A stretch of 64,000 nt of DNA, taken from contig NZ_PJCF01000004.1 in NCBI RefSeq assembly GCF_002835935.1, positions 248,001 to 312,000 of the forward strand, in the 5' to 3' direction. The position numbers were made by a program, and so were the translations under genes. This stretch comes from Paraglaciecola sp. MB-3u-78. Lineage in GTDB: Bacteria > Pseudomonadota > Gammaproteobacteria > Enterobacterales > Alteromonadaceae. A model generated the notes under the pieces. It was not told the DNA's origin and did not search any database. It saw only the letters and a list, made by a program, of their open reading frames with translations. Shown here one piece after another: positions 27,101-35,601 of the stretch (positions are counted from its first letter, which is position 1; every line of letters starts with the position of its first letter).

Positions 27101-30100
27101 CGGTTGCAGGCAAATTCACACTGGAGTTTGAATATTCATCATCATTATTGAGACTGGTATCAATAATGCCATTGGGACCAGGTAAAATACCGACTGTAGC
27201 AAACATTAGGTTTCGATTAAATCGACTACTTTCAGGGTCAGTAATGTCAACAAATGCATAGACATCATCGCCTTGAGCTTGGGTATCTAACATGCCATTT
27301 TTGCCAACTATAATTGCACTGGCTTTATCCATAGCCACAGTCCGGTCAATACATAAAGCATCACTTCGAGGATCATCATCCTTACAAAATTCTCGCAAAT
27401 CTTGCTCTTGAATATCCCATAACCCATCATTGTCAGAGTCTGGTGTTGCCGGACTTGAAAACACTCGTTTTAATTGACCATTTCGACTAATTAACCAACC
27501 TAATTTGGCTTCAACTAAATCACTAATGCCATCGCGATCACTATCCATAGAATCAGGTAAACCATCTCCATAAACAGCTGGGTCTTTACCTACATTGTCC
27601 GCACTAATGAAATATTCAAGTTGCTCGAGTGTTTTCTTCAGGTAACGATTATTAATCACTATAGGCACAAAATCATCGTTATTGTAGTTATCAACAGCAC
27701 TATCTACCGAACCGAAGAGGAATTCTTCATGGGCAAACAATCCGTCTTTATCTAAGTCTTGCAGAAAAGCTAAACGAATTGACTGACCTGCTTTTAATTC
27801 AATTTGGTCAAAATCAACAGAGGTAGGCATGTCACCTTCAAGTCTTGCAAACCAATTTGCACCGTAATCACCGTTACGGAATGTTTTGACCCGTACTAAT
27901 CCTTTAGGACCATCACAACTACAATCAGCAGTAGTCGCTAAACAATATTGCCCAGCTATTTGTGGTAATGACGAAGCAACAGAACAGGTTCGCTGTAGTT
28001 CATAACCACTCATAAACTCTTGTTCGTCACCGATGCTTTGTATTGAATCTAGGACACCATTCTTACCAGGGTCAATGACTAAGGTCCTAGGTGCAATACC
28101 GCTAGAACCAAAAGGAATTAACTGCACATCATCGCCCTGAGCTAAGGTATCTACTTTTTTATTAACCCCGGCAATAATACCGGTACTTACAGAGCTATTG
28201 CGCAATAAATCACCTATTGCCGCTTTTGTGGTGAGAATCCCATCGGCACCAGCCGTTATTATATTGCCATTTTCAACGTCATCACCGTCGGCAGTAGTAC
28301 TTAGATTGCCGTCTGGTCCGGCATCAATATAATCTTCAGATGTATCGTGCTGATTAAGACCGAGCACATTTTCTAGTAAATAGCCTAAAGATAATCCTTT
28401 GTTCTTACCCGAACCATCAAATCCACCAAGGTAAGTTTTATTGTTTAAAACGCCATTGGTCGCTACTTGATAATTTTCACTACCAAGTTCACCAAAATCA
28501 AAGCTAATTCCTGCTGTACGATCATGTACAGTTTGGCTGCTAAACGCAAAATTACGCTGGTATTCATCGGCAATATCATAATTTACCACTTTGAAAACTA
28601 AGCTTTTCGGGTCACGCATTAATGTTTCAATTACAGCTGGGAAAACATCATTATTAGCAAACACAAATGGCCCTTTACTGCCATCAAATGGTCCAATATT
28701 GATTTCTAAATCATTGCCAGTAATCAAAGTTGAATCAGCAATTAAAGTAGCGATGGGTAAGTAGCGAGATGGATTTTGTGGATCTACTTGTAATACCGAT
28801 ATCTCTAAATTTTTAACAGTAAATGCTACATCACCTTTATTCTGAACATTAATATTGGCACTAATTCTGGCAGCAGTTAATTCACGCGTTACCTCTTGGC
28901 CTTTAGCTTGTTCATTAAACTTAATTAACGAATTCTCTAGTGCACGCTGTGCTTCTCGGGCACTTTCTGTATCAATTTGAGTATTAGTACCGGTATGTGA
29001 CTCAGTGGTCCCACCTAAACCAACTTCTATAAATAAACGATCAAAAAGTGATGTTAAATAACAGGCCCAACAAGCTACTTCGGCTCCATTTACCGATGAA
29101 TGATCGGCTTGAGCATCTCTTAAACCAAAACCCACATCCCATGAGAATGAACTAGTGTTTTCTCTAAACGTTAATGTGCTATTGGCAAAAGATGTGTTTT
29201 CTGAGCTACTCAGAAAAGCGCTCGTACTGGATTCACTACTAACGTTTTCGCCTTCGCTATTCACATAAGTATAACGTTCATCAATTTGTAGATTAATACC
29301 GTCTACTTCGATATCTAATTCTGGCATATCAGCCACTTTTGGATCACGATTTAACGAAATTATTTCTTCGTCGTCAGTAAACTGGTCGCCATCGGTATCA
29401 GCCAGCAGCGGTGAGGTAAGGAAGAAAGTATGTTCAGCTCCGTCCGGTAACGAATCACCATCGGTGTCTTGCTCAGCAGGCGCACTATAGATAACGTTCC
29501 ACTCGATATAGTCGCTCAAACCATCGGCATCTGTATCAGGTGAACGTGGATCCATACCAAATGCCCACTCTTCACCGTCCGATAGACCATCTTGATCGGT
29601 ATCCTTAGTGGTAGGGTCGCTGGTCACTTCACGAAGAATAGTTTCACCACTAACTAGCCTAATCATTACGGTCGTGCCGCGCAATTCTTCATTATCTGCC
29701 AGACCATCGCTATCACTGTCGACTAAACCAGATACTGAATCACCACTATCAATCAGATCATTGTTGTTCGCATCGTCCCAATTGTCGACAGAACCATCTT
29801 GGTCTTTATCTATAAGTACTAGCGCATTGCCATCAACAATAACTGTGTCACCACCATCAATAATGCCATTGTCATCATTATCAATAAGTTGGTAATTACC
29901 GGTGGCTAAAGACCAATGCTGGGCGATAGGAGGAGAGCCCGGGAAAACCGCACTTCGCGGATCGTAGTTAATGTTAAAAGTACCGTCTTGAGTCGCCAGC
30001 GGATTACCCTGCAGGTCTTTTACATTCACTACTGTTGCACGGTAGGTAACTTCGTTTTGCGAAGTTGTTTGAATATTAACTGACGTATGGGTTGCATCAA

Positions 30101-32426
30101 ACCATGTTACCGCCATGGTGAATACCGTACCCACTTCACTGTTAACATTTTCTTGGGTAAAAACATAGTTGCCTGGCAACAGTGCACTATCGCCCATTAC
30201 TGAACTGAAACTAAGTGTTACACCGGTATTACCAGTTGATATTGCACCAACTACCTTAGGTAATTGAGTCGGGTCTGACACACTGGTCGCCCCTTCGTAG
30301 TAAGCATCAATACTGTTAGCGCTGGCTAAAATAATATTACCACTGGTGTCAGTAACACCATCAGTAATCTGAACATAATAAGTTGTACCATCTACTAAGG
30401 TTTCTGTGGTTAAGGAAACTTGTGTATGGCTTGGATTCAATTCTGCACCAAGCACTTGCACTTTCCCATTCGTACAACTTCCGTTTGCAGCAAACGGCTG
30501 CGTACAAACACGATAGTAAAGTGGGTTTGCAGCGCCCGCGTTTACTTCCTCACTAAAGGTCAAGGTAATACTATTAGTACTAGTAAAAGTGAGATTAGCC
30601 ACACTAGGAGAGAATTTATCTTCAAGTAATAAACCAAACGAACCAGAAGACAGATTTGGATCCATACTATTATGCGGTAATGGCATTGCCTGATCTGTCA
30701 CTTGTGAGCTTACGTCAACTTTATGGGGAACTCGAGGAGCAATATTCTCTACAGTCAGAACGACTTCAGTATTTGACTCAACAAGCTGCGCAGAAAGAAC
30801 CGGTAAATTAATCAATGTACCTGAGCTACAAGTTTGAAATTCAGGACAAAACGTTATGGTGTAAAAATTGGGAGTCTCAGCTGAAACATCAAGTGGCTCA
30901 CTAAAATATAAACGAACTCTATTACTTGATTCCGCAATTGAGGCAATTAAGTAGGGTTGTTGCGTATCTTTAAGGTCAAATCCAACAAACAAAGCAGGTA
31001 CAGGTGGATTAGCCATTAATAAACCTTCAGCACTGTGAATGCTACTTGCAACCAATTGATAATCAATTCGGGCTTGTGGTGTCGTAGTTAAAATAACATG
31101 CCATTGATCATCACCAAATATCGCATTAATAATATCAAGCGATGGATTTTCTACCCGATATTTGGTCCAATCAAGCGCATCATCATCCATTCTTTCGGTA
31201 AAATTTACCAATACATGAGTATTATCTGTGGCGATAGCACTGGCAATACTAGGGGCGCTCAGTCCGCTACCAATAAATTTAGCAACCGTAAAATCTGCAA
31301 TAATATTGCCCGGCGCAGGAGATGCTCGATCTGTTACATTAGTGACAGATAAGTAGTAATTAACTCCGCTGTCTTGAGGGCCTGTAATGATTGAAACTTG
31401 GGTATTTAGACCAACCAATTCACTAGAGATAACACTCAATTGATTGTTCTCAGGGCACTGACCGGCATTATCAAATGCAATTGAACAAATTTGGTAATGT
31501 TTTGGCTCTGCAGCTGTATCCCAAAGCGGTTCGTTAAAAGTTGCTATAACACTATTGTGAGATGTTGATACTGCACTTAGTAATAATGGAGCTGTGATAT
31601 CTGTTTCAGAAATCCCAAAAAAGTAGCCGCCATTTCGATCTGGGTGAATAAGCTTACTACCCGGTTGAGTGATGATATTAGTGATAACTAAGACATATTC
31701 TATGTTGGTCATCGGAGTAGTAGTTAGCGTAATCAAACGAGGATCTTTGTTATCCACTTCAGCTGCTAGAACCTCAATTCTACCTTCTTCAACATTTGGA
31801 ACACTCCCATTGGGCGCTAGAATTCGATAGGCAGACACAAGTTCAGCCGAACCTTTATTCATATCACGGTCCATGGTTACCAGCACCGAGGTGTTTGACA
31901 TAGCGGTAACGGACATAACAAAAGGTTCTGGCCCTGTGCTACCAATAAAGTTGTCGGCGTTAGTAAAAGTAATAGTCGGGTCTACTTTCGTTGTCTTTGA
32001 GGTAGAACTGGACATTGCTTTGGCTTGTGTACTTGAACCTTGTGAATTCAACACAATGGTGTAAAGGATTGGGTCCTGGGCCTCTGTTTGTAATACAGCA
32101 CCTAAGCCGTCAGCGTAAAATGATAATTTTTCTACCTCTAGCTTTTGGCCCGCCCCAGAAATAATACTGATATCGCTTGCTTTGAGCAGATCTGAGGTAA
32201 CAACCTTGTCAAAGGTGAATTCTATAAAATGCTGACTGAGGGATTGTGTATTGGTCACTTGCGGCGGTGTTTCTATCACCACTTCTGTGGGTGGTGTGAC
32301 AACGGGTGGTGCTGTGCCAACTGGCGGTGGGGTAACAGTAGCAGGCGTATCACCACCGCTCCCTCCACAAGCACTTAGAAACAAAGCTGTAAGTAAAATA
32401 GTGCATTGTGCATGCATCTTAATCAT
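24111..32426 (-). CDS. Giant lipoprotein with Ig-like, calcium-binding and PA14 domains
   Basis: A 2771-residue surface lipoprotein. A signal peptide ends LSAC (Cys20), then comes a Gly/Pro/Thr-rich linker to about residue 58. Residues 60-840 hold about seven related beta-sandwich repeats of the SbsA/SwmB Ig-like type (HNSVIATFNEPL, NSITLTFSEEV and so on). Two clusters of thrombospondin type 3-like DxDxDG calcium loops lie at about 845-1025 and 1960-2185. Between them is a run of GxNGxLDT...GDD motifs (about 1365-1855). A PA14-type domain (YFIHINSDDGFRMTVSG) sits at about 2340-2480. Start ATG 32426 follows AGAGGG. Adhesion or glycan binding at the cell surface is likely; there is no partner gene. 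Confidence 0.88.
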   Translation of the reverse strand: MIKMHAQCTILLTALFLSACGGSGGDTPATVTPPPVGTAPPVVTPPTEVVIETPPQVTNTQSLSQHFIEFTFDKVVTSDLLKASDISIISGAGQKLEVEKLSFYADGLGAVLQTEAQDPILYTIVLNSQGSSTQAKAMSSSTSKTTKVDPTITFTNADNFIGSTGPEPFVMSVTAMSNTSVLVTMDRDMNKGSAELVSAYRILAPNGSVPNVEEGRIEVLAAEVDNKDPRLITLTTTPMTNIEYVLVITNIITQPGSKLIHPDRNGGYFFGISETDITAPLLLSAVSTSHNSVIATFNEPLWDTAAEPKHYQICSIAFDNAGQCPENNQLSVISSELVGLNTQVSIITGPQDSGVNYYLSVTNVTDRASPAPGNIIADFTVAKFIGSGLSAPSIASAIATDNTHVLVNFTERMDDDALDWTKYRVENPSLDIINAIFGDDQWHVILTTTPQARIDYQLVASSIHSAEGLLMANPPVPALFVGFDLKDTQQPYLIASIAESSNRVRLYFSEPLDVSAETPNFYTITFCPEFQTCSSGTLINLPVLSAQLVESNTEVVLTVENIAPRVPHKVDVSSQVTDQAMPLPHNSMDPNLSSGSFGLLLEDKFSPSVANLTFTSTNSITLTFSEEVNAGAANPLYYRVCTQPFAANGSCTNGKVQVLGAELNPSHTQVSLTTETLVDGTTYYVQITDGVTDTSGNIILASANSIDAYYEGATSVSDPTQLPKVVGAISTGNTGVTLSFSSVMGDSALLPGNYVFTQENVNSEVGTVFTMAVTWFDATHTSVNIQTTSQNEVTYRATVVNVKDLQGNPLATQDGTFNINYDPRSAVFPGSPPIAQHWSLATGNYQLIDNDDNGIIDGGDTVIVDGNALVLIDKDQDGSVDNWDDANNNDLIDSGDSVSGLVDSDSDGLADNEELRGTTVMIRLVSGETILREVTSDPTTKDTDQDGLSDGEEWAFGMDPRSPDTDADGLSDYIEWNVIYSAPAEQDTDGDSLPDGAEHTFFLTSPLLADTDGDQFTDDEEIISLNRDPKVADMPELDIEVDGINLQIDERYTYVNSEGENVSSESSTSAFLSSSENTSFANSTLTFRENTSSFSWDVGFGLRDAQADHSSVNGAEVACWACYLTSLFDRLFIEVGLGGTTESHTGTNTQIDTESAREAQRALENSLIKFNEQAKGQEVTRELTAARISANINVQNKGDVAFTVKNLEISVLQVDPQNPSRYLPIATLIADSTLITGNDLEINIGPFDGSKGPFVFANNDVFPAVIETLMRDPKSLVFKVVNYDIADEYQRNFAFSSQTVHDRTAGISFDFGELGSENYQVATNGVLNNKTYLGGFDGSGKNKGLSLGYLLENVLGLNQHDTSEDYIDAGPDGNLSTTADGDDVENGNIITAGADGILTTKAAIGDLLRNSSVSTGIIAGVNKKVDTLAQGDDVQLIPFGSSGIAPRTLVIDPGKNGVLDSIQSIGDEQEFMSGYELQRTCSVASSLPQIAGQYCLATTADCSCDGPKGLVRVKTFRNGDYGANWFARLEGDMPTSVDFDQIELKAGQSIRLAFLQDLDKDGLFAHEEFLFGSVDSAVDNYNNDDFVPIVINNRYLKKTLEQLEYFISADNVGKDPAVYGDGLPDSMDSDRDGISDLVEAKLGWLISRNGQLKRVFSSPATPDSDNDGLWDIQEQDLREFCKDDDPRSDALCIDRTVAMDKASAIIVGKNGMLDTQAQGDDVYAFVDITDPESSRFNRNLMFATVGILPGPNGIIDTSLNNDDEYSNSSVNLPATDPLSSDTDDDRVSDGDELFGFAAGMAIIETAETECYDPIANSCVSSTKTWGIVNTVAQGDDIQRISYGSRTKVGDIIITAGLNGILETQPVGNDQTVSEWFIAAGPDRELNSVDIPVVYPTNPADGTNVVVYKAENTTLAPYAPAVWNSAGQPIGITDAKYVEPWLPIPEGKDVKLYGRIVFTDPLRRDSDNDAIPDGFEVAIGADPTKNDGDNFRDSDFDGLSDALEARGWIVSINNSTVGLLVRPSSVLADSDFDGLPDYVERDIGSDPNSADTDNDGIDDYQEFRSITHTSIDGSEEYSFSVFDYANIQSFFTGFNLVINPDAYGTNPLLQDTDEDGLTDHAEVITGYTVILTGELEPWGIIYTNPTKADSDGDGLTDYEEANNFNGYITNANKVDTDGDGTDDKSEIDSALINPLQRDALVHVSYESIYLGYMGEGECALNPQEDCEELTNILWWLYGEGNDGAEQGNRILSSSDEFAYTPEGTVRPLASGHQQLVNQTILPPGEIPDSTDFTRGLLMEVSYCEGSPEFDATTCDDYLPLNFGDRGYNASAYVNWGRGGLPAADNDFKVKWSGQIYLGEGLKSFTKLDSDGNVILDPQTGDQLFESDGTTPILDTDGNPTYDPATWLPKVFFEDADYFIHINSDDGFRMTVSGEGVEWPGVNDEWSLNSNQNKEFKLTVSQPGWKTIEIEYFEHHGDARLLMQWQTPSFDTNGNLVLNGKVPVPLDNLRHTLGNGSYSCVGIERDPNQTSFISLNRSIEMDNIISPNKKYAPGLSYYGSMKGSEMKIFREAVSFDVIKANQVNRLESDAHSRYYIEGANIRDIDNVLLTPKDLMSVAVDLAASRHIIRGLVKTSVTNDSIVKPAVVKTDEDGNRYFDLSSEGRMLYRQLSQNAGVYGQQTFVIHEGENINLSGVLMRVDDIESLTSCPIGSANVVSQFQSGCMKRFSRSVSYAEVTSQSYLTYDIKQLGATTTSASNDPAGCEIDMKLIITH

Positions 32427-33568
32427 GAGTAAATCCCTCTAATAACAGTACGACCAAACCAACAGTGAACTGGTTGGTTTGGTGTTTGAGTATTCCTTCA
32501 CGCAACACGAAAAAGTTATTTGTCGCTAACTTAGCGTAGAAAAGGGGTTCTTAGTGATAGAATATAGATAATATAATTTCCTTGTCCAGTAGACATTGTA
32601 TTATTTTTAAACAAATGAGTGGTTTGGAGAAGTTAACTTCACTTCACTGCATTTCACTGCATTTCACTGCTTAGGAATGCATATATTTTCTTGTATTAGA
32701 AATATCATTATCAAAAAGTTGGTTTAATAGAAGTTGAGCAAGGAAAAAACATTTTGTGTTTTGAGATAGGGTAACGATTGAGGAAATGCGAACAACGAAC
32801 TTCGATCAAAGCACAGTCGCGTAGTTATCTGCATTTTCTGTAAGCGTCCGCTAAAGCTCACATTCCATTAATTGTATTAACAAAAAAGACTATTTTTTTC
32901 AAAAAGAGTGTTTTAAATTCAAAAACAATTTGAATCGCGTATGACCGGTTTTGGCTGAGGCTGTGTGAAAACTCAAAATATACAATAGAGAACGTGCACC
33001 TGCGTAAATATCAATTCAAATTCAGACCGCTCGGCAATTGAAATTTAATGTAGTTCGTGGTTTTTCAAAATTAACTAGCTAATATAGTTTTCACACGCTC
33101 TGGGCTCGGAACTGCCTTTCAGTCTGGTCTACCTCAACTTCTGTGCTAGCATTTTTTAGTCGAACATCGGCTCTGAAAACCAACAAAAGCTTACGTCAGC
33201 TTTCAGGAAATTTTTGACTTTAACCAAGATTACTCAACGGCTCATATGAGCGATGACTTACTAGTCGCGATTGATTCAACCGTATGATTGCATCACGCTC
33301 AGTCCAGTCCAATCTAGGATGACTTTTTATTACTCACCTACATAAACCAAAATATTATTCATGGATGTATGGGTAATTGTATCTACATAAATTGTAAACA
33401 AGAGCAGTGTTATGGTTTTATTAGATGATTAATAATCATGGTAACGTTAGTCGTGGGCAAAAAGGATTGAATTAATCCGATCATATTAAAGCTAATCTGT
33501 AGGATAATGTTGTCAATGATATCCAAGCATTACCGAGTCACTTTAACGTTTTTTTTTGAGGAATAAAT
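32427..33568. other. 1.1-kb gap with small repeats, no gene
   Basis: No convincing reading frame. Contents seen: a hairpin just upstream of the giant gene (listed separately); a 10-base tandem repeat of TTCACTGCAT, three copies at 32643-32672; and an 11-base inverted repeat, GTGTGAAAACT at 32963-32973 with AGTTTTCACAC at 33086-33096. The last resembles insertion-element termini, but no transposase is present. The right end should contain the promoter of the thioesterase gene. Confidence 0.6.
32454..32482. repeat. Perfect inverted repeat in the leader of the giant lipoprotein gene
   Basis: CCAAACCAAC and GTTGGTTTGG, separated by nine bases, form a 10-base stem 28 bases upstream of the start codon of the giant gene. 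It could be a regulatory hairpin in the mRNA leader or an operator. No T run follows it on the reverse strand. Confidence 0.65.
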
Positions 33569-34042
33569 ATGAATAATAAAGCATTTCAAGATTGTTATCC
33601 TGACGATTTAAGCCATTGCTATGGTTGCGGCAAAAACAATCCTGAAGGTCATCAACTAAAAAGCTATTGGCATGGTCAGCAGACTATCGCTCACTATACT
33701 CCTAAGTCTTACCATACTGCGATCCCTGGTTTTGTTTATGGTGGTTTGATCGCCTCATTAATTGATTGTCATGGAACGGGTAGTGCTGCCGCCATGGCGT
33801 TTCGTAATGCAGAAAGAGATATGGATACATTACCAGCTATACGCTTTGTTACTGGGGCATTGAATGTTAATTATTTAGCTCCCACCCCACAAGGAGTTGA
33901 GCTTGAACTAATCGGGTCTTTTAACGAAGTCAAAGAGCGCAAAATCATAGTTGATATTATCGTTTCAGCTAATGGTGTGATATGTGCCAAAGGCAGCGTT
34001 ATTGCGGTCAAAATGCCTGAAAGTATGGTAGTAAAGCAATGA
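33569..34042 (+). CDS. PaaI-family hotdog-fold thioesterase
   Basis: A 157-residue hotdog thioesterase. The N-terminus has a cysteine-rich element, CYGCGKNNPEGHQLKSYW, found in many PaaI/4HBT relatives. The hotdog helix reads GGLIASLIDCHGTGSAA, with the Asp expected for acyl-CoA hydrolysis. Residues LNVNYLAPTPQG follow. It should hydrolyse acyl-CoA thioesters; the acyl group is unknown. GAGGAATAAAT before ATG 33569 is a clear ribosome site. It stands alone. Confidence 0.87.
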   Translation: MNNKAFQDCYPDDLSHCYGCGKNNPEGHQLKSYWHGQQTIAHYTPKSYHTAIPGFVYGGLIASLIDCHGTGSAAAMAFRNAERDMDTLPAIRFVTGALNVNYLAPTPQGVELELIGSFNEVKERKIIVDIIVSANGVICAKGSVIAVKMPESMVVKQ

Positions 34043-34345
34043 TTATTGTAAAGATATAAAGGAACACGACGCCCAAGTTAATGTTGTGAAATATTTCGCA
34101 ACGGGTTCTGTTAATTTTACTCTGATGGCAACGACCACACTTTATTTCAATATTATTATCTAACTCAACACACCCAAAGACATATACAAAATATAATTGC
34201 AGAGTTGCTAATGGATTCATGGGAATAATGGGTGTTAAGTTGCTGCCAAGCCCGAATTAACTTTAACAATCCAATTAATCTAACCTCAACTCACTAGGTT
34301 CGTTTCGTTGGCATGTTGGGGCTTATACAAAACTAGGAAGTACAG
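34043..34345. other. Gap without a supported gene
   Basis: 303 bases. A reverse-strand 70-codon frame crosses it and reads IEIKCGRC, faintly like phage Com zinc-binding proteins, but it overlaps the thioesterase gene and has no ribosome site. I see no hairpin terminator. Confidence 0.4.
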
Positions 34346-34948
34346 ATGACTCAAGATCTTTTCGAACACAAAGCGGATATTTACGAGAGCGATGAGAATA
34401 GAGTTTCAAATGTCGATAACATTGCTAATGCTATAATAGGATGTGTCAGTCTCAATCGTACAATGCATTTAATGGATTTTGGATCCGGTACTGGATTGTT
34501 GCTCCAACGCATTTCGCCATTTGTAAGAAAAATTACAGCAATAGATATTTCAGAATCGATGAACCAACAGCTTGAAAAAAAACGAAGCAGTCTGAGTTGT
34601 GAAATCGATATTTTACACATTGACTTAGAGTCCAACGATATCCCTGACAAATTTGATGGGATCATATCTTCAATGACAATGCATCATGTGAGCGATATTC
34701 GGGCAATGTTCGTAAAATTTTATTCTATGTTAAATGATGGTGGAATAATCGCTATATCTGATCTCGACAAGGAAGATGGAAGCTTTCATACAGAAGACAC
34801 GGGTGTCTATCATTTTGGTTTTGAACGAATTGCAATTGTTAATGCTGCACAACAAGCTGGTTTAAAAGAGGTTGAAATTGTAGATGCCAGTGCAGTGCAT
34901 AAACCACATGGGGCGTTTCCAGTATTCTTGCTAACGGCTAAAAGATAG
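34346..34948 (+). CDS. Class I SAM-dependent methyltransferase
   Basis: A 200-residue Rossmann-fold methyltransferase. Motif I is LMDFGSGTGLLLQRI (about 43-57), followed by the acidic ribose-binding AIDISESM and motif IV FDGIISSMTMHHV. The small size and the mid-protein SMTMHHVSD resemble UbiE/Tam-like methyltransferases (Methyltransf_11/25). The substrate cannot be inferred. ATG 34346 follows AGGAAGTACAG. It is a lone gene between the thioesterase and the DCC-family gene. Confidence 0.9.
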   Translation: MTQDLFEHKADIYESDENRVSNVDNIANAIIGCVSLNRTMHLMDFGSGTGLLLQRISPFVRKITAIDISESMNQQLEKKRSSLSCEIDILHIDLESNDIPDKFDGIISSMTMHHVSDIRAMFVKFYSMLNDGGIIAISDLDKEDGSFHTEDTGVYHFGFERIAIVNAAQQAGLKEVEIVDASAVHKPHGAFPVFLLTAKR

Positions 34949-34976
34949 AGATGGATGTGTTCCAAAACATGCAATA

Positions 34977-35018
34977 TCAATAAATAACTTTAAATTTTTG
35001 ATTGAATTATTATGAAAG
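34977..35018 (+). repeat. Weak copy of the 35-40 kb dispersed repeat
   Basis: TTAAATTTTTGATTGAAT followed by TATGAAAGT resembles the consensus of the better copies but is degenerate. It lies upstream of the DCC-family gene. Confidence 0.35.
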
Positions 35019-35066
35019 TTTTTTTAAATGAGTTTTATACATACCTCAAAAGGCGAGGGTACCCCG

Positions 35067-35486
35067 ATGTTCTGTGAAGAAATTTTACTTGTGTATGATA
35101 CTGAATGCCCGGCCTGTAATGCTTATTGCCAAGTCGTGAGGATTAAAGAAAGTGTGGGTGATTTACGTATTGTGGATGCAAGGAAAAATAGTGAAGTGAT
35201 GAATGAAATCACCGCACAAGGTTTTGACATCGATCAGGGAATGGTTTTGAAGATGGGTGATCAGTTTTATTATGGCTCTGATGCGATACATAGGCTTGCT
35301 TTGATTAGCAGTCGTTGGGGCATATTTAATCGTTTTAATTATTGGATGTTTAAATCAAAAGACCTTTCAAATATTCTTTATCCGCCCCTCATGTTTTTTA
35401 GAAATTTGCTATTGAAAATACTTGGGAAAACCAAAATCAACAATTTGAAGCCTCATCTCAAGGATAAAGAAAATCATAAATTCTAA
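35067..35486 (+). CDS. DCC-family thiol-disulfide oxidoreductase-like protein (DUF393)
   Basis: A 139-residue protein with the family motif near the start: YDTECPACNAYC, i.e. D-x2-C-x2-C. Cys14 and Cys17 are the putative redox pair. The rest, with a hydrophobic PPLMFFRNLLLK segment and a basic tail, fits the YuxK/DUF393 family. I chose ATG 35067 because GAGGG lies 7 bases upstream; an earlier in-frame ATG at 35028 has no ribosome site. Substrates of DCC proteins are largely unknown. Confidence 0.8.
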   Translation: MFCEEILLVYDTECPACNAYCQVVRIKESVGDLRIVDARKNSEVMNEITAQGFDIDQGMVLKMGDQFYYGSDAIHRLALISSRWGIFNRFNYWMFKSKDLSNILYPPLMFFRNLLLKILGKTKINNLKPHLKDKENHKF

Positions 35487-35544
35487 CGCCTTATGGAACT
35501 TAACAGACAGCATAACTCGCCACCCATAGTCAATTTATCAAATG

Positions 35545-35580
35545 CTTCTAAAAATTTGATTGAATGACAATGGGTGTCTG
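35545..35580 (+). repeat. Dispersed repeat, copy A
   Basis: Contains TCTAAAAATTTGATTGAATG then ACAATGGGTGTCTG. It shares the TCTAAA-ATTTGATT core and the ATG-G-GTCTG end with copies B and D. It lies between the convergent DCC-family and acyl-CoA ligase genes. Confidence 0.65.
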
Positions 35581-35601
35581 CGTAGTTCATAAAAAATAAG
35601 A

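Noticed and set aside
34008-34220. Reverse-strand frame with IEIKCGRC, reminiscent of phage Com zinc proteins
   Set aside because: Overlaps the thioesterase gene, lacks a ribosome site, and the similarity rests on one short motif.
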